A program made the translations under genes and the position numbers. DNA of 64,000 nucleotides, taken from contig OX365959.1 of NCBI GenBank assembly GCA_947247005.1, forward strand, positions 38,043,097 through 38,107,096. The letters run 5' to 3'. The notes beneath the pieces are model-generated. The model was not told the DNA's origin, did not search any database, and saw only the letters and a list, made by a program, of their open reading frames with translations. How positions within the stretch are numbered: position 1 is the stretch's first letter; every line of letters begins with the position of its first letter. Of the stretch, positions 1 through 13,900 are shown one piece after another. The DNA comes from Spisula solida. Lineage: Eukaryota; Mollusca; Bivalvia; Venerida; Mactridae.

Positions 1-2800
1 CGCGAAACAGAATAAAAATAAAAAAAGATTCTGATGGGATTCGAACCTGGGCAGTCTGCGTTGAGATTAGAAACGTTACCACCACATTATATAATAAGCA
101 CAACCTTCTTCGTCCTTAATTAAATAAGTTAAAATAACTGAACAAGCGCTTAGATGATCGTGATTTATTTACTTACCCGCGTTTTGATATGGACTAATCC
201 AACCAGTGACGTTTACACAATGTTATTGTGCCATCATATCTTGGCCGCACTATAGTGCATGTTTTTACTTTAAAGCATAGTTGTTTCATAAATATGATTT
301 CCATAATTTGTACCATAATATGATTTCAATATAATAATTATAAATTACTTTGTTATATATTACTTTTTATCAATTAAGCTTAGTCTACTTTTGCATGTAT
401 GTAGTACATGTATTTAATTTAAAACATAGTTGTTTCATAAAATAAATGTTAACGTTCTTTCAGAGTGTAATGATAGCATGAATACAATTTATTAAACTAG
501 AATATTACATAATGAGGATTTAAATAATCTTAACACGATTCGTATGATACATCCTGGTAGGTATTTCGTTGCGCGTATCATAATAAAACTGGGGACCCTA
601 TATTTAGATAGCTTCCCTGAATAAAACAATGAAAAGAGATTTACATTAATAAATATATTGCACGTTGAACGTTAGCAGCCTGGTGTAGGCAAAATAATAT
701 CATTTCCTCAACTTCAATCATGTTGAACAAATATCCACAAGTATTTCAATAAAAATTCGATAATATGCTCCTTTAAATACTACAATGAAACATAAAAATT
801 CAAATTGATAATATAAATGCAGAAAAACATGTGTTATTCCATTAGATGACCGACTTTAAAATCATCTGTGTTTAAAAGACGTTTTATATAATCAGACTTA
901 TTACACGGAAAATGACAGCGTTCAAGTGAACCAGATTGAGTGCTTTGAATCTAAATCAAATTAACCTAGGGAACAATGAGAGGTTGTAAAATTTATGACA
1001 CCTGCTTCCTATTTATTGCTAAATCACCATTCGATACAAAGTACATCGGTTATTTTAACAGTAATTAGGAGTATTTATTGTGTATACATATATAGTTTAT
1101 AAAAAACATTAACATTTGTGAAAATGCATGTAAATTGAACCCAATAGCCTGTAAGCCTGTACTAGAACCAAATAGACTCAATGCCTAAGAAATGAAAGGC
1201 CTGTTCTATTTCTATATATTCTGATTTAAGAAAAATGTGCAGAAGACCATTTCCCTAAATGTGTACGGATAAATTTTTATAACAATATTAGTAAAGAAAG
1301 AGATTGAGTACAAAATGCTTTCCCCAATTATGGGTAAGTGGCGTAATATCACGTTTTACATAAGTGTACATTGATGAGAAATTAATGAAGAAAAATACAC
1401 TAGTATATAATATAAACACTGTAACAATTTTCCCGAATGTTTGGTGGCTAAATATATTAAAGTAAATAGTCAGAATATATTATGCTAAAAGTTATTCTGC
1501 ACTTTTGTATAAGAATAAGTAGTTGTATTTTCTACATAGTTCAATAACAATTATAATACAAGAAGAAATACGTACTATCAAATGAGATATTAAAAAAGGC
1601 AGTATCAATCCCATCGTACTAACATCAAAGTTTTGAAAACAAAAATATCGGCTTTATAAATGATCAGCAATTAAAACCCTACAGCGAAGTATACAAGTTA
1701 TTCACAGCGGGGGATGTCATAAAATTATTAACAGGGTCGTAATAGAATCAGAATCTTCGGCAGTCTACGTTAAATGCCGAGTACTTCCGAGACGATAAAT
1801 TCTTATTTAAATTGAAATGTCAGTTGACTAAAACTTAAATAGGACCGCAAAGATAGCTATTAAACTTAATTATATTTATATATCTTAAAAGAAAAAGAAA
1901 TTACCAAGATAATATCATAGTAACATTTATTGTCACATTTTAACAAAATAGTGTAAATTTGAAACAAAATTGGCATTTTTATCGTGTTTTCAATAGAAAG
2001 TAAAGGCCGTTATGAAGACGAAATGTTGCAGTTTTTAAATTTGTGTAGAACCATTGATTCATTATTTTAAATTAATGAAAAAATATTCGTAAGAAGGCAG
2101 ATAAATTAATTAAACAATTGTGAAAGCAACAAAGTTTGTGTGTTAAACGTAAAAAAAAGTTAAAGCGATTTATTTAATTATTACTTCTATATGTAAACGG
2201 CTTTCGGGTTTCCAATATCGTTACTGGTACTGATTCGTTATTGGCACACTCACTGTAGCTTTCCTTGTTAAAACAAGTACTTCGATGTGTAATCAGTGAT
2301 TACCGGCTATTTTAAATAAGATTTTATCGAAACAAACCAAACACACCCAGATCCGAAAAACGCTTGAACTCACGCGAAAAACTACTTCTGCTCTAACACG
2401 GGCTATCGCCACGGTAACGATTTTTAATATTTTGTTAAGCGTATTCGTAAATTTACACAATTTAAGAAATTCTAAATATTTAAAAATAAATTTATAAGCT
2501 AGGAATTAACGGTATTCAACTAATTTGAGATTACAAGAATTCCTCGTAGATCTACCAATCGGCTATTCTACCAATCATAACTACTCTCGCACGTCACTTC
2601 TGAACTTCGATGGGACGGGAAGAGTCTTGTATCCCGTCGCATTCCATTGTAACGTAGTGGACGGTGGGAGCCAATCCAGAAACTAGAACTCACTACCTTT
2701 TCAGCTATTAGTGGGACGAAACTTCGACCGATGACGGAAAGACCCGAGTAGTTACGATTGCCGGGAAGACAATCGGTACGGCCTGTACGACATTTATAGG
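1..2800. other. Non-coding AT-rich stretch
   Basis: No open frame with protein-like features on either strand. A box-B-like tRNA remnant on the minus strand (GGTTCGAATCCCA, near 46-58) opens the window. The rest is AT-rich with no assignable repeat. Confidence 0.5.
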
Positions 2801-2861
2801 CTGCTGATTAAGGAAAAAGCCATTCTCAGCTTCGCTGGTTAAAAAAATCTCCTAATAACGT

Positions 2862-3192
2862 TTGACAAAATAAGGCTGTTTTTAGACAATTCATGATCAC
2901 ATTTGGGCATGGTGATATAACTGTTGAACAAAATAAGGCTGTTTTTAAACAGGTCAAAACCACAATTGAACATGATTATACTACTTTTGAACAAAAATGC
3001 TGTTTTTAGACAGGCCAATATCACAATTGGACATGATAATACTATTGTTGAACAAAATAATGCTGTTTTTAGACAGGCCAATACCACATTAATTATTTTG
3101 GACATGATGATACTAATGTTGAACAAAATATGGCTATTTTTAGACAGGCCAAAACTACATTTGGATATGATAATACTAGATATAGCTCGGAT
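2862..3192. repeat. Tandem repeat, about 63-bp unit, five copies
   Basis: The phrase AACAAAATAAGGCTGTTTTT followed by an AGACAGGCCA-type segment and a TGATAATACTA segment recurs near 2865, 2928, 2990, 3053 and 3120, with small variations. The array happens to be open in both directions, which creates apparent 90-137-residue proteins made of the repeat. Confidence 0.85.
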
Positions 3193-3194
3193 AT

Positions 3195-4080
3195 GAGCCC
3201 TAAAGCGAATTTGTTTGCTGAACATGATGACCAGTAGTGTATGCAGATCCATTATCCTTGACTATGGGACACATGAGTTGTCATTTGGGGTCAGCATGTA
3301 AATCTTTCTCTATGAACACGTTGAAATCCTTGTTCACTGTGTGCTAATATACCAAAACACGTGATTAAAAACAAGGGAGGTAACTCAGTGTATTAAAATA
3401 AATAATCACAATTATGATGCTGGAATTTTGAACTGTGTTTATCACTTAATGTTTTGCCATATTGGCAATGTGTTATTGATAAAAGTGACAAAGTTACGAA
3501 TGTTACGAAACAGTACAAATTCTTTGTGTTGCAATTAGGTTGAGGTTGACCCTATTTTTCAGCTTTAATGACTCGCCTACAACTATCAGTATATATTTAA
3601 CTTGGGTAATTCAGACACGGACTCGTCTTTTGAACAGGGGAGTTATGCTTTCATGTTGTGTATCTATAGTGCTCCCAGGATAACGTGATCTTTACAAACA
3701 TGAATCGGTTTTTTCAACTGTTGCAAAATTGGTTTTACAAACCACTAAAAAAACCAGATAAGGTCAGTATTGTACTCAAAACAGCAATGACAAATTGTGC
3801 ACATCTGATTAAATCACCTTTGTGGAATATACTAGTACCTTAATGTCCCGCCTTTCTTATTATCGTGGGAGCACAATATTACAACTGTAAAACCCAAAAT
3901 GTTTATTTAGTTTACCTCTAATCGGATAAATTCATTGTTTAGAATACAAAAACTTGCATAACCTATAGTGCGTTCAAAGTCAAACGATAATCGTTATAAC
4001 CATAAACTCGTCTGACTGGTAAACTTTCAATGGTTTCGATATCAAATTGCGTTCAAAGCGCATTCCATACATCAAAGGCC
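3195..4080. repeat. Repeat-derived non-coding DNA; partial copy of a mariner-type end sequence
   Basis: The segment 3395-3510 (AATAATCACAATTATGATGC and following) matches, in reverse orientation, 32885-33000, where it lies inside a TACAGGGTGTCCC-type terminal sequence. It is therefore a fragment of a dispersed element. No coding sequence recognised. Confidence 0.5.
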
Positions 4081-4083
4081 ATT

Positions 4084-4162
4084 TAGTGTAGTGGATAAGC
4101 ACAGTTCCTACAAGTCTCAATTTTATTCTGAGTTATAGGTTCGATACCCACAATTTAATTGT
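4084..4162 (+). other. tRNA-like relic
   Basis: An A-box-like TTAGTGTAGTGGATAAGCAC and a B-box GGTTCGATACCCA are spaced as in a tRNA or tRNA-derived SINE head, but the acceptor stem does not pair convincingly. Probably a SINE remnant or pseudogene. Confidence 0.4.
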
Positions 4163-4539
4163 TTTTGTATTACATGTAATCCGTGTTATAAAACCTTACA
4201 TTATACTACTGCTTTAATGAATCAATACTTCAAATGATAAGTTGTTTATGTTGCAGTGAATATACAATGTATAATATAAAAGTATGATTATTGTACTGTA
4301 GATAGAATAGAATAATTGAAAATATAAATTGATAGATAAAGAATGAAAACATAACACACAAATATAAATCTACATACCTTACTACGTGTGTATTTTTATT
4401 ATACAGTTACAAATGCCAAATAAGGTAATTGTAAAAAAGATAAAAACTTTTAAATGTTTGTAACATGGATGGGTGTCGAACCAGTCGCTAAATTGAACAA
4501 AATCTCAACAAAATATCAGGTATAATTTAGCGGCATGGA

Positions 4540-4790
4540 GCCTTTGGCGAGCTTAATAAATTTTGTCGTGGCGATTTTAAGAAATGTTGATCCCAAAGAC
4601 AACGAGTGGTAGATTATTTTCATCATATTACCATAGTTACCGAGTCAAAACTGACGACATTGTGTTTTCGCACTGAAAAATTGGTGACGTCACGCATTTG
4701 TTATCACACGTGTTGGAGGAGAACATTGTTCCATCATTTGTTCTCGCATGGAAAATCACGGTATTTATGTGATAACAAATTTTCCCGGCT
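4540..4790. repeat. Dispersed repeat, inverted copy at 21940-22190
   Basis: The block around AAGAAATGTTGATCCCAAAG followed by a segment with GACGTCACG and TTATCACACGTG recurs reversed at 21940-22125. The 21940 copy is itself a foldback. Transposon remnant, no coding potential. Confidence 0.6.
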
Positions 4791-4815
4791 TTCTTATTAT
4801 CCTTGGCGCACTATA

Positions 4816-5656
4816 TATAGAGGATATTTGTTTGTTTTGATTGAATATGGTTTATATCTCATCGTGTAGTGATAAAATTCAATATTTTCTGGTGTCAAAA
4901 CTGGTACTAGTTATGCCAAATTGCCACTGTGGTTAGGCTGCGTATGAATATGTTATTCCATTAATATTTTTCAATTCAAAATCCGCCATCTTGGATTATG
5001 GTGAATATGCGAAAACGTCTTTTTTGAGAATTCATACACTAACTTGTAGGAAATGGTCTAACTAAGAATATGAACCCCACATGACATGTATCCGTTCAGT
5101 AATAAAAATGTTACGGACAGTTTAGTGTTGAGTTTTGGGTAATATTAAAGTAGTCCCTGTGAGGGGGCGGAGCTTATATCAGTCACATTGTAGGTGATAA
5201 CTAGTGAATGATATAGGTTTTATTTCACTGATAGAACTCCATATCTCATCTGCTAGCATTAAATAATTACTTTTATCACATAACCCGCGGTCCACAATTC
5301 CGTAAAGCCGTGCCGGAAATATCGTTCGGCACTCCCAGAGTTCGCCATATATATTTAAATGTGCCTGACGTGACGTTAGCCAATCATTAGCTTCGATCGG
5401 CCCATGACGTTAGGATAATACTAACGTCGTAAAGACGTCGCGCTTATTGTCCCGCTAAAACATATGCAGAATATTTTGTACGAAAAAAACGTTATGAGAT
5501 CAATAGAATCGTACATTATTGCGCATTACATACGCTTTTATTAAACTCCTCGACATAAACAATATGACATTCGGCAAAGCCTCGTCTCATATTGTTTTGT
5601 CCACTCGTTTAATAAAATGCATATGTAATGAACACTCATACAAGATCCTCTATACC
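4816..5656. mobile_element. Composite inverted-repeat element, TATAGAGGAT termini
   Basis: It begins TATAGAGGATATTTG and ends CAAGATCCTCTATA, giving inverted termini. The left part (4816-5265) is shared with 27233-27800 and, inverted, with 54741-54948. The right part (5272-5656), with CGTAAAGCCGTGCCG and a stem around AATATGACATTCGGCAAAGC, is shared with 55091-55505. No transposase. Non-autonomous, class uncertain. Confidence 0.65.
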
Positions 5657-5659
5657 ATA

Positions 5660-6715
5660 TCTTCTATCAACCATGCCGATGCCGAGAGATCAATAGATGA
5701 ATAGGGCCTTAATATTGTTTTCAAGATTTTTTGAGAGTACTGGTAGTCGAAACTGATGAATATTTAGACATGTCTAAAAATAGATTAACTTACACAAAAT
5801 ATTGTGAGTTTACCACGTGCGTGCAGAAGTGACAGGACATTTTAATTGATTGCTAGAGATGATACAGTGAAACACATTATTTACTATTATGATATACTTT
5901 TATGATTTGTATCAGGAATTAATTGGAATTCTATATTATTACAAGTTTCAGTAAGTAAAAGAAATTTACTTTTTCCAACTGATGCAAATCGAAAGTACGA
6001 TTGTTTACGTAAGAAAACCAAGATTTTATTTTCATGTAGACTGCGCTAATAAGAGGGGTACCCTCGTTGAACCTGAATTCTGACTACCAAATCTTTACAA
6101 ACGAATTTGTACCTCGCTGGAAAAATCTCTTCACTGACGTTCACGGAATAAAAATTACTGTCTGTTTTAATTTCAAAATTCGTTAAATTTTCGCCACCCA
6201 TGCTTAGTGGCGAAAATTAAACGCACCAAAGTAAAACCACTACGTTTAGGATGAAAATGGCGAAATTTTGACCACACAAAAATATCCCAAAGTACGGTAT
6301 ACAACTACAGTTCGTGCTTGATAATGTGCCATACATGGTATTGATTGCAGATAACTTAAAAAGAATGTTATTGTTAGTTGTTTGTGCGTTTCATTTAATA
6401 CCATGTATTACTAAGTAATAACTATTGAAATACAGGCTTAATATGGACTTGTATTTGTTAACCTTTCAGACCTGTAAGACTGTCTTGTGCAGCTAATCCT
6501 TTACCATTTTATTCAACGACGAAATTTACCATTTAACATAGACAGTTATCCATGCTGTTAAATTGGTTGGCCTTATCGGCATGCGTGACTAATTGCAACA
6601 TAATGTTATAATCGGACAAAGATAAATTGGCCGGGCTATAAATAGTACCAGAACATAAACAATCTTTATTTACATTTTGCACCTGAAGTGAACTAATAAG
6701 GTTAGTATTAACTTC
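5660..6715. other. No gene seen
   Basis: AT-rich. Short inverted AATTTTCGCCAC/GTGGCGAAAATT arms near 6190-6225 are the only structure noticed. Confidence 0.5.
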
Positions 6716-6716
6716 A

Positions 6717-7090
6717 TATTCTAACACGATCTGCGGATTAATCGTTTAAATATAGAGCGGACCTAACAATGTATTATTCCCCCCATACTACATACCTATC
6801 AAATTGGCTGTTTCTATTTACGCCCAGTATCACGTGACATATTTATTAATGAATTAACGTAAACTTTATAGTAAAATTTTCTACGAGTCACGATGACAAG
6901 GCGAGTTGCACGAGAATCCAGTGTTACAGCTATGACGCATCTATTTTTAGAAACTCCAATATACTCTAGAAACCAAGTTTTATTAAAGCTTCTGATAATC
7001 AATTCATTTATATTTTTCATTTTATGAAATAGATACCATATACACGTGTTATTAAAATTGTTTCAATGTTTAAAATGTGGTATTTCCTTC
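6717..7090. repeat. Dispersed repeat, second copy at 8642-8990
   Basis: ATTCTAACACGATCTGCGGA, ACCTATCAAATTGGCTGTT and the TATCACGTGACATAT block occur in the same order at 8642-8990. The two copies are about 85 percent alike by eye. Neither has a continuous reading frame. Confidence 0.75.
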
Positions 7091-7125
7091 AGAACAGATT
7101 TTTATTTCTTAAACAAAAGCCGATG

Positions 7126-7222
7126 AGAAAATAGCTCAGTCAGTATAGAGCAAGGTCGAGTCACAACAAAATTACGTTTTTATTACGCGCGAGTTCGAAT
7201 CACGGTTTATGACTTTTCGGCT
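7126..7222 (+). other. tRNA-like relic
   Basis: TAGCTCAGTCAGTATAGAGC resembles an A-box and GAGTTCGAATCACGG a B-box, separated by a longer than normal middle. A tRNA pseudogene or SINE head. A second, minus-strand B-box (GGTTCGAATCCTC) lies near 7345-7360. Confidence 0.35.
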
Positions 7223-7508
7223 AGAAAATATCTTTGCATTAAGTCTAATAATCTATATATTTACTTTTTTCTTTTTTTATCTTTTGTAATTTAAGAATGA
7301 TAAGAAAAAGAAATAACCATATGATGATAAAAAACAAAGACAAAACGAGGATTCGAACCTGCGTACACAAATGTAATATGCCTATCAAATTCTTTGATTA
7401 ATTAGATGTGAAGGTCATTGATGTGTTTATTTACTAGCGCTAAATTTAGCCCGGCCAATTTATGTTTGTCCGACTATAGCACTAAATAATTGCAAGTATA
7501 ACTCTAAC

Positions 7509-7598
7509 GCGATAAATTGCTGTACAAAAACAAACACGCGATAAATTGCTGTACAAAAACAAACGCGCGATAAATTGCTGTACAAAAACAAACACAAA
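7509..7598. repeat. 30-bp tandem triplication
   Basis: The unit CGCGATAAATTGCTGTACAA plus AAACAAACA is present three times in direct succession with almost no change, so the expansion is recent. Confidence 0.9.
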
Positions 7599-7599
7599 A

Positions 7600-8617
7600 T
7601 TGCCTTTATTTTTGTTATGGATTAAAATCAAGGACCATATTATTTGCCAATAAAAGCATTCAAACATTTGGCACAACATATAAAGTTTGCATGCTCCTAA
7701 ATATTCAAAAACGATAAATATAGCGGATTTTGTGTTTGTTTTTGCATTGCAATTTATCGCACTGGAGATATAGTTAGGTATACAGCTCATATGGTAAAGC
7801 CCAGAAATTGTAAATGAGAGATTCAAGTTCAACCCATCAAAGAAGTTGTGAATTCATCAAAACATTTTTAATGTCATTTTTTTATTCTCTTTGAGCGTAT
7901 TTAGTATTTGTTAATTATATAGTTTTCTTTGTTTTACCAGGGTCATGATTATATACATTTGTATATTCAATTGAACTAGTCTAACAAGAACCTAAAACCA
8001 TTACAATACAAACCAAATTTACATCACTTCATCTGCAGTATCAGTGCCTTAGTTACTTTAATTACAGGTATGTATCACTATTGGATAAAATGGATTATTT
8101 AAGCCATTTTTATGTAAAAAACCTAAAAAATTACTTGTAGACCGTGTTACGTTCTCATATTAAGTGTTTGGAACGAAAATAAGGACTACATGCTTATGCT
8201 TGACAGCGGTTGTGAGCTTTATTTAACAGTTATATAATTACGGATTTGGTATTCTCAATAACAGAGGATGTCTCTATTCGTCAGCAAAAACTCGACATAA
8301 TAATAAATACTGACTTTATTTACACATTAATATTCGCGTTGCGCACCAGAGCAAAACCATGCCAGATATATTTTGATAGTATCTATTGGCCCGAACTTAA
8401 CTATGTATAGAGATATTTTGTATGACCAAAAAATTTTCTTCACACTACAAGTCTAGGTTTTAAGTAAGTTTATTTTATTTAAGTCTCATCTATATATATA
8501 CATGATAATTATTATAAAACATTTTATCACAGATAAAACATGTACATGTATATGGCCATTCTATATAGAATTACAAGAGACTCACAAAGTATGTAAAATG
8601 ACTAAAATCGCATGAAT
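7600..8617. other. No gene seen
   Basis: AT-rich sequence. A weak tRNA-like fragment (CAGCTCATATGGTAAAGC then GTTCAACCC) sits near 7783-7838. Nothing else assignable. Confidence 0.4.
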
Positions 8618-9900
8618 ACAGGGTGATCATTACTATATGGTATTCTAACACGATCCGCGGATTATTCCATATACATATACCTCTCAAATTGGCTGTTACT
8701 ATTTACGCCCCGTATCACGTGACATATTTGTGAATGAATGAACGTAACTTTATAGTAAAACTTCTACGAGTCGCGATGGCAAGGCAAATACCATGAGTAT
8801 CCAGTGGCTCAGCTATGACGCATCTATTTTTAGAAACTCCAATATACTCTCGAAACTGAGTTTCATTAAAAATCTGATCATCAATTCAGTTATATTTTTC
8901 ATTTCATGAAATAGATACCCTATACTCGTGTTATTAAAATTGTTTCATTGTCAAAATGTGTTATTTCCTTCAGAAAATTACGAAGGTCGTTTACATTAAC
9001 GAGGGAGGTAATTGTTCCAGCTAATAAGCCACTCAGTCTCAGCATGGAATTATGTTCAATGTCAAACGGGTGAAAATGGAATACGCGCAGTTAAATAGTA
9101 CGGGATATTATCGTATTTAGAATCGAAATAAAATCTCTGTTCTTGTATTTTGTCGGTGAATAAAACACGGACACTCGTTCGGTTCGGAAAATTAAATCAC
9201 TCGTGCTACGTACTCGTGATTTAATTTTTCCGCATTCGAACTCCTGCTCGTGTTTTATTCACTGACATTATACGCGAACAGATTTTTATTTCTTAAACAT
9301 AAATAACTTTAATAACTTTGTCAGATTTAATGATAGAGAAGTGGTTTGACCCTTGTTATAAAGCAAATAAGCCCAAGTTTTGTTTTGGAAATGACTAATA
9401 AATGCATATTATATGAAGGTGACCGTCCATATCGTCCTTGATGCTGCCATACATTTTCAGTGATTTCAAGACATTTGGCCACTGAATCATTTCGCCGAAG
9501 ACCATACAGTTACTTGGCCTCTACACTCACCAGACTTAAATTCTTTGGGTTTCTTTTAATGTGGATGCCTAGGGACAGGAATGAATACTCCAAAACCAGA
9601 AACAATATTTGTTTGAAAACTTCAATACATTGTGGAATTTGTAGTATCGGCAGTGTAACATGCAAGGTTTCAATTGCTCATTTTCGACGTATTTTAGGAC
9701 TGGTTTTGCAGTTTTGCAGACTAAGGGGAAACGTTTCGAACCTATGATGTTAAAAAAGTAAATGACATTTGAAAATAATTTTGGTTTCGATAAAACTTAC
9801 ATATGTACATTTGTATGTTAATCAAAGGTATATAACAATATATATTATCTTAACAACTGACAAAAAAATTATGTTACCATATATTAATGATCACCCTGTA
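8618..9900 (+). mobile_element. Mariner-type transposon relic with nested repeat
   Basis: The left end TACAGGGTGATCATTACTAT is repeated inverted at the right end, where the reverse complement reads TACAGGGTGATCATTAATAT. The length (1283 bp) fits a full Tc1/mariner. A decayed transposase C-terminus is visible on the + strand near 9510-9560, where WPLHSPDLNSLGFF matches the family's WP-x-x-SPDL-x-P-x-DFF block, followed by stops and frameshifts. The left half is occupied by a copy of the 6717-7090 repeat and an AT-rich hairpin (9175-9265). Confidence 0.75.
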
Positions 9901-10929
9901 CATTAAACTCACAATTTTATATACATATAATTTACACATACCAAAACGATATTAATTAAATCTGAAACAACTTTGTTAATCGATCGAATTAAGAGATGCT
10001 ATAAAATGAAGTGTAACTTGAAAAAACTTAGAAAAGAAAAGGGCACTTTACAGCGCATAGTAAAATCAAAGCACTGAGAGTGCTGATGTGCTGCTACTAA
10101 AGTTTAAACAGACTTTACACGTTTAATGTTCGTTTTTTACTGCCGATCTTGTCTTGAATGTCAAAATAGGCATATGTGACTATATAGGCATGTTGGGTAT
10201 CTAAATAATTGTGAAAAGGGGCATATTAATTTATATGTAATACGTGTATTGAATGCGTATATCAAAAGTGGCTTTAAAATAATACTACGCGCCTATTTAT
10301 CAGATTCTACAGAACCGTATTGTAATCACTTCCCTCACAGCGTGAGACATCTATAGAAAGCGGCTAGTGTAGCCACACCATACGATTGCATAACAGTACT
10401 TTGCAGACGATAGTATACGATCCATTGAAAAAACCATCACGTGACCCTGATCTGAAGTTTCTCCTATACGATTCATTTATAAAACCATCACGTGACCCTG
10501 GTCTGAAGTTTCTAAAAATACCTATGCAGCCGGGACATTTGATGAACACGTCATTTTCATATTACGAAACAAGTTCGATATCGACCCGGTGTAGTGATTA
10601 TCTGCAAAAATATCGATTTAACGAACAGTTTCACAATAAGTGTTGATCTTAGAATAAACAAATGTTGCTGATTGAATTAAATCAGTTTAAAAATTTGGAG
10701 AAACATATGTAGCAGTATTACGAATGTGGACATTTTCTGGAACTACTTGAATGCGGATACACAGCAGCCTAAAGGCGGTTCATATTGCATTGAGAAATGG
10801 GCAATGGTAGTGATGAGAGGCTTAACGCCTCGTTTATTTTCATAAGACATATAATACAGCTGAACATATACAAAATATACAAACCATTTTGTCAAATTAA
10901 ATTCTGTGAAATTTATTGATATTATTCAT
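9901..10929. other. No gene seen; 60-bp direct duplication
   Basis: AACCATCACGTGACCCTG followed by a TCTGAAGTTTCT segment is present twice (about 10431-10465 and 10483-10515). Otherwise AT-rich with no coding signal. Confidence 0.5.
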
Positions 10930-13900
10930 TAATGTCATTTTGATTTTTGTAGTATAGATGGGGGAAGGGGATGAGTTATGAGGAGAGTCGCTTAGAAGAG
11001 AGGTTGTGATTGTAGAGAGCAAGAAAGGAAAGTAAGAGACAGATAATAAGAAATGGTTATGGGTTCGGGGAATTTACACAATATCACTATGAGTTATGCA
11101 AGTTATGAAAACTTCTGCCATTTTCTGTTACAGATTTGTAGTTTGTTTTTGAATAGTGCGGTTGTTTGTTCTAGTTTTTTGATAGTTAATGTATTCTTTA
11201 ACTGACTGGATTGTCGGTGTGTGTTTATTGCATTTACATTTAAATATGAACTATTTTGAAAGCAATATAATATAGTTAGAAATAAGATTATCTTCTTCTG
11301 TATTCTTAATAACGTAGCAAACTGAAATATTTTGAAATGTGATATTTAAATCTTTTGAAAGTTTTTGTACTAGATATGACCTCATTTCAGTCCAAACATT
11401 TTGTACAATATGGAATTCCCAGAACATATGGTATTTAGAGTCTGGTTGTCTATTGAAAAAATCACATAAGCTGGACTGGGTTATATAGCACTTGAAAATG
11501 AATTGTCGGGTATTATATTCATGAGGTATTTATATTGAAATTCACTAAGTTTAGTGTCTATTGTAATAATATACGTTTGTTGAAAATTTTTAACCCATTC
11601 TGTGTCTTCTTTGGTGAACCTAAGATTCCATTTTCGTTTGTATGTTGGTTCTGTTGGTAGTTTAGTTTTGATTAGTGAATTATATGCAATCTTACTTAAT
11701 TTGCTTTTTCCATTTAGTCTATCGATTAGGTACTTTGGTGGGTGATATGTTATAATTTCGTTTTGCATTTGTGTTTTCCATTCTTTCAGTACGTTTTTAA
11801 TGAGAGTATAATATTTTAAGTAGTCCCCATTAGGGATATCATATAGAAATTTCATCTGCTCAAAACTATGAAATATTTTGTGTCTGAAGTCAAAAATGTG
11901 TTCTACTTACAGGATTCCTTTACTGAACCATGTGTTATAGTAAACTAACTCATTTTTATTTATATGTTTTATACCTGAATTATTCCAGATGATCTGTTTG
12001 GATGTTTCGATTTCAGTGTTTATAGTGTTGACCTTTGACCATAAAATCAATACATCCTTTAAAAAATTATATTTATATTTTATATTAAGACTTTTGCCGT
12101 CTTTTTCAGTTATATAACAGTTAAATAGTAATAATCCTACATGCTTTTCTGATTCGGTCTTGTAATGAAAACTCCAGTTGGCGTTTGAATTAAAAATTCT
12201 TTTTATCCAGCTTATATTTAAGGAGGTACGCGCACCTTTGATCTAACGATCGAATTTTCCTTGAAACATCTAAAAATGGCAGAACATTCTTCTAGAACAA
12301 CATTGAAATCATAAAGATGAAATGTCACCGGGCTCGTTTTCGACATACATAGCATCAAAGTATCAAATAGAACCCCAGTTTAGTCAAATAAAAAATAGGG
12401 GTCTTCAGTCTTTTTTGGGAGCTGTGCATAAAAAAGTACCAATTATGAATATATTTGCATAAAATTAACTTAATTTGAATATTGTAATGAAATACATTTT
12501 ATTAAAAATATATCAAAATGTGGCTACCTCATATAACTAAACCATGCACTACATATTATATATAAGCATATGCATTTGAAAAATTATAGGGACTTATTGC
12601 AAACCCATATTATTCACAATTTTGCCGTTCCCCACCAACTTTTTATACATGCAAAATATAAAAAGTTAAAAATATCTAATTTGTGCAATAATATTATGTT
12701 TATTATCATTAATCAACATTCATATGCGATCATGTTTGTTCTTATCTAATACGATTTTGAAATTTCACGCATGCGCACTAGGCAGCTCGGACATCCTTAA
12801 TGAATCTAGAAAACATTCCATGTCTAACATTTTAGACACCCGTCTTTGTATTCTTGAATTATTTGTTTACGTGATATTTTATTAGGTTTTTAATTCTACA
12901 AGAAATAAAAGAAAGTTGTATTGGTCAATTTTATAAACTGTGCTGGTGGGTTTTGTGACACAGTTAGGGGGTAAATTAGCTTTGGAAGAACACATGTTTT
13001 TTGAACAGTTATGTTACCAATGAGTGTAAGTTCCATGTTTTCCATTGTTTTAGGACATTTTTACATTCTATAACCTTATTTGCTACATTTAGATCATACA
13101 TTGAAGATAACTTATTACTGAAGGTAATTCCTAACGTAGTTGCCTCCGACGAAGTTCAAATTCGTTGTCAAAGACAATATCGGTATTTTAAGACTTCCAA
13201 TTCGCAGGACTGAACATTTGTTTCTATTGCGTTTAAGCCCAGATGTTTAACCAAAATCGTCAAGGGTTGTTATAAGATTTTCAAAAGACGTTTAATTTCC
13301 TTTAAGTAGTAAGCTAGCATTATCTGCAAAAAAGAGTTTGTTTTGTACTTTTATTGTTTAAAGTAATACCTTCTATAGCATCGTTGTTTTCTATAGAAAT
13401 AGAGAAAAAACTCGATACATAGGATAAAAAGATATAGAGATAGAGGACATCCTTGCCATACACCACTCTTAATGTTAAAAAAGTCAGAAAATGACCATTA
13501 TTAGTTATACAGCCCTTCGCATTGGCATAAAAAACTTCAACCCACTGTTTGAGCAAATCACTAAAAGTTAGTTCTTTTAAACATTTATACATGAATTCAT
13601 GATTTAAACTATCAAATGCTTTTTGGAAATCAGAAAAGAATATGAGACCTGGTTCATCGTTAAGTTGCATTTTTTCTTTTGTTTCAATAATTGTTCTCAC
13701 ATTCTCTCCTATATATCTTCCCTTGATGAACCCAGTTTGGTTTTCATTAACTATACTATCTACAACCTTATTTTCTATTAGCAATGACTTTTGAGGCAAT
13801 TTTATAATCGACATTTAATAGTGATATTGGTCTCAAATTATTAATTGACAAAGGATCTTTATTCTTTTTTGGTATTAATGTTATGATACTCTGGGTTTGA

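Noticed and set aside
2839..3252. 137-residue minus-strand and 90-residue plus-strand frames
   Set aside because: Both are translations of a 63-bp tandem repeat.
11481..11855. 124-residue minus-strand frame as a host gene
   Set aside because: It is continuous with LINE C-terminal sequence on both sides.
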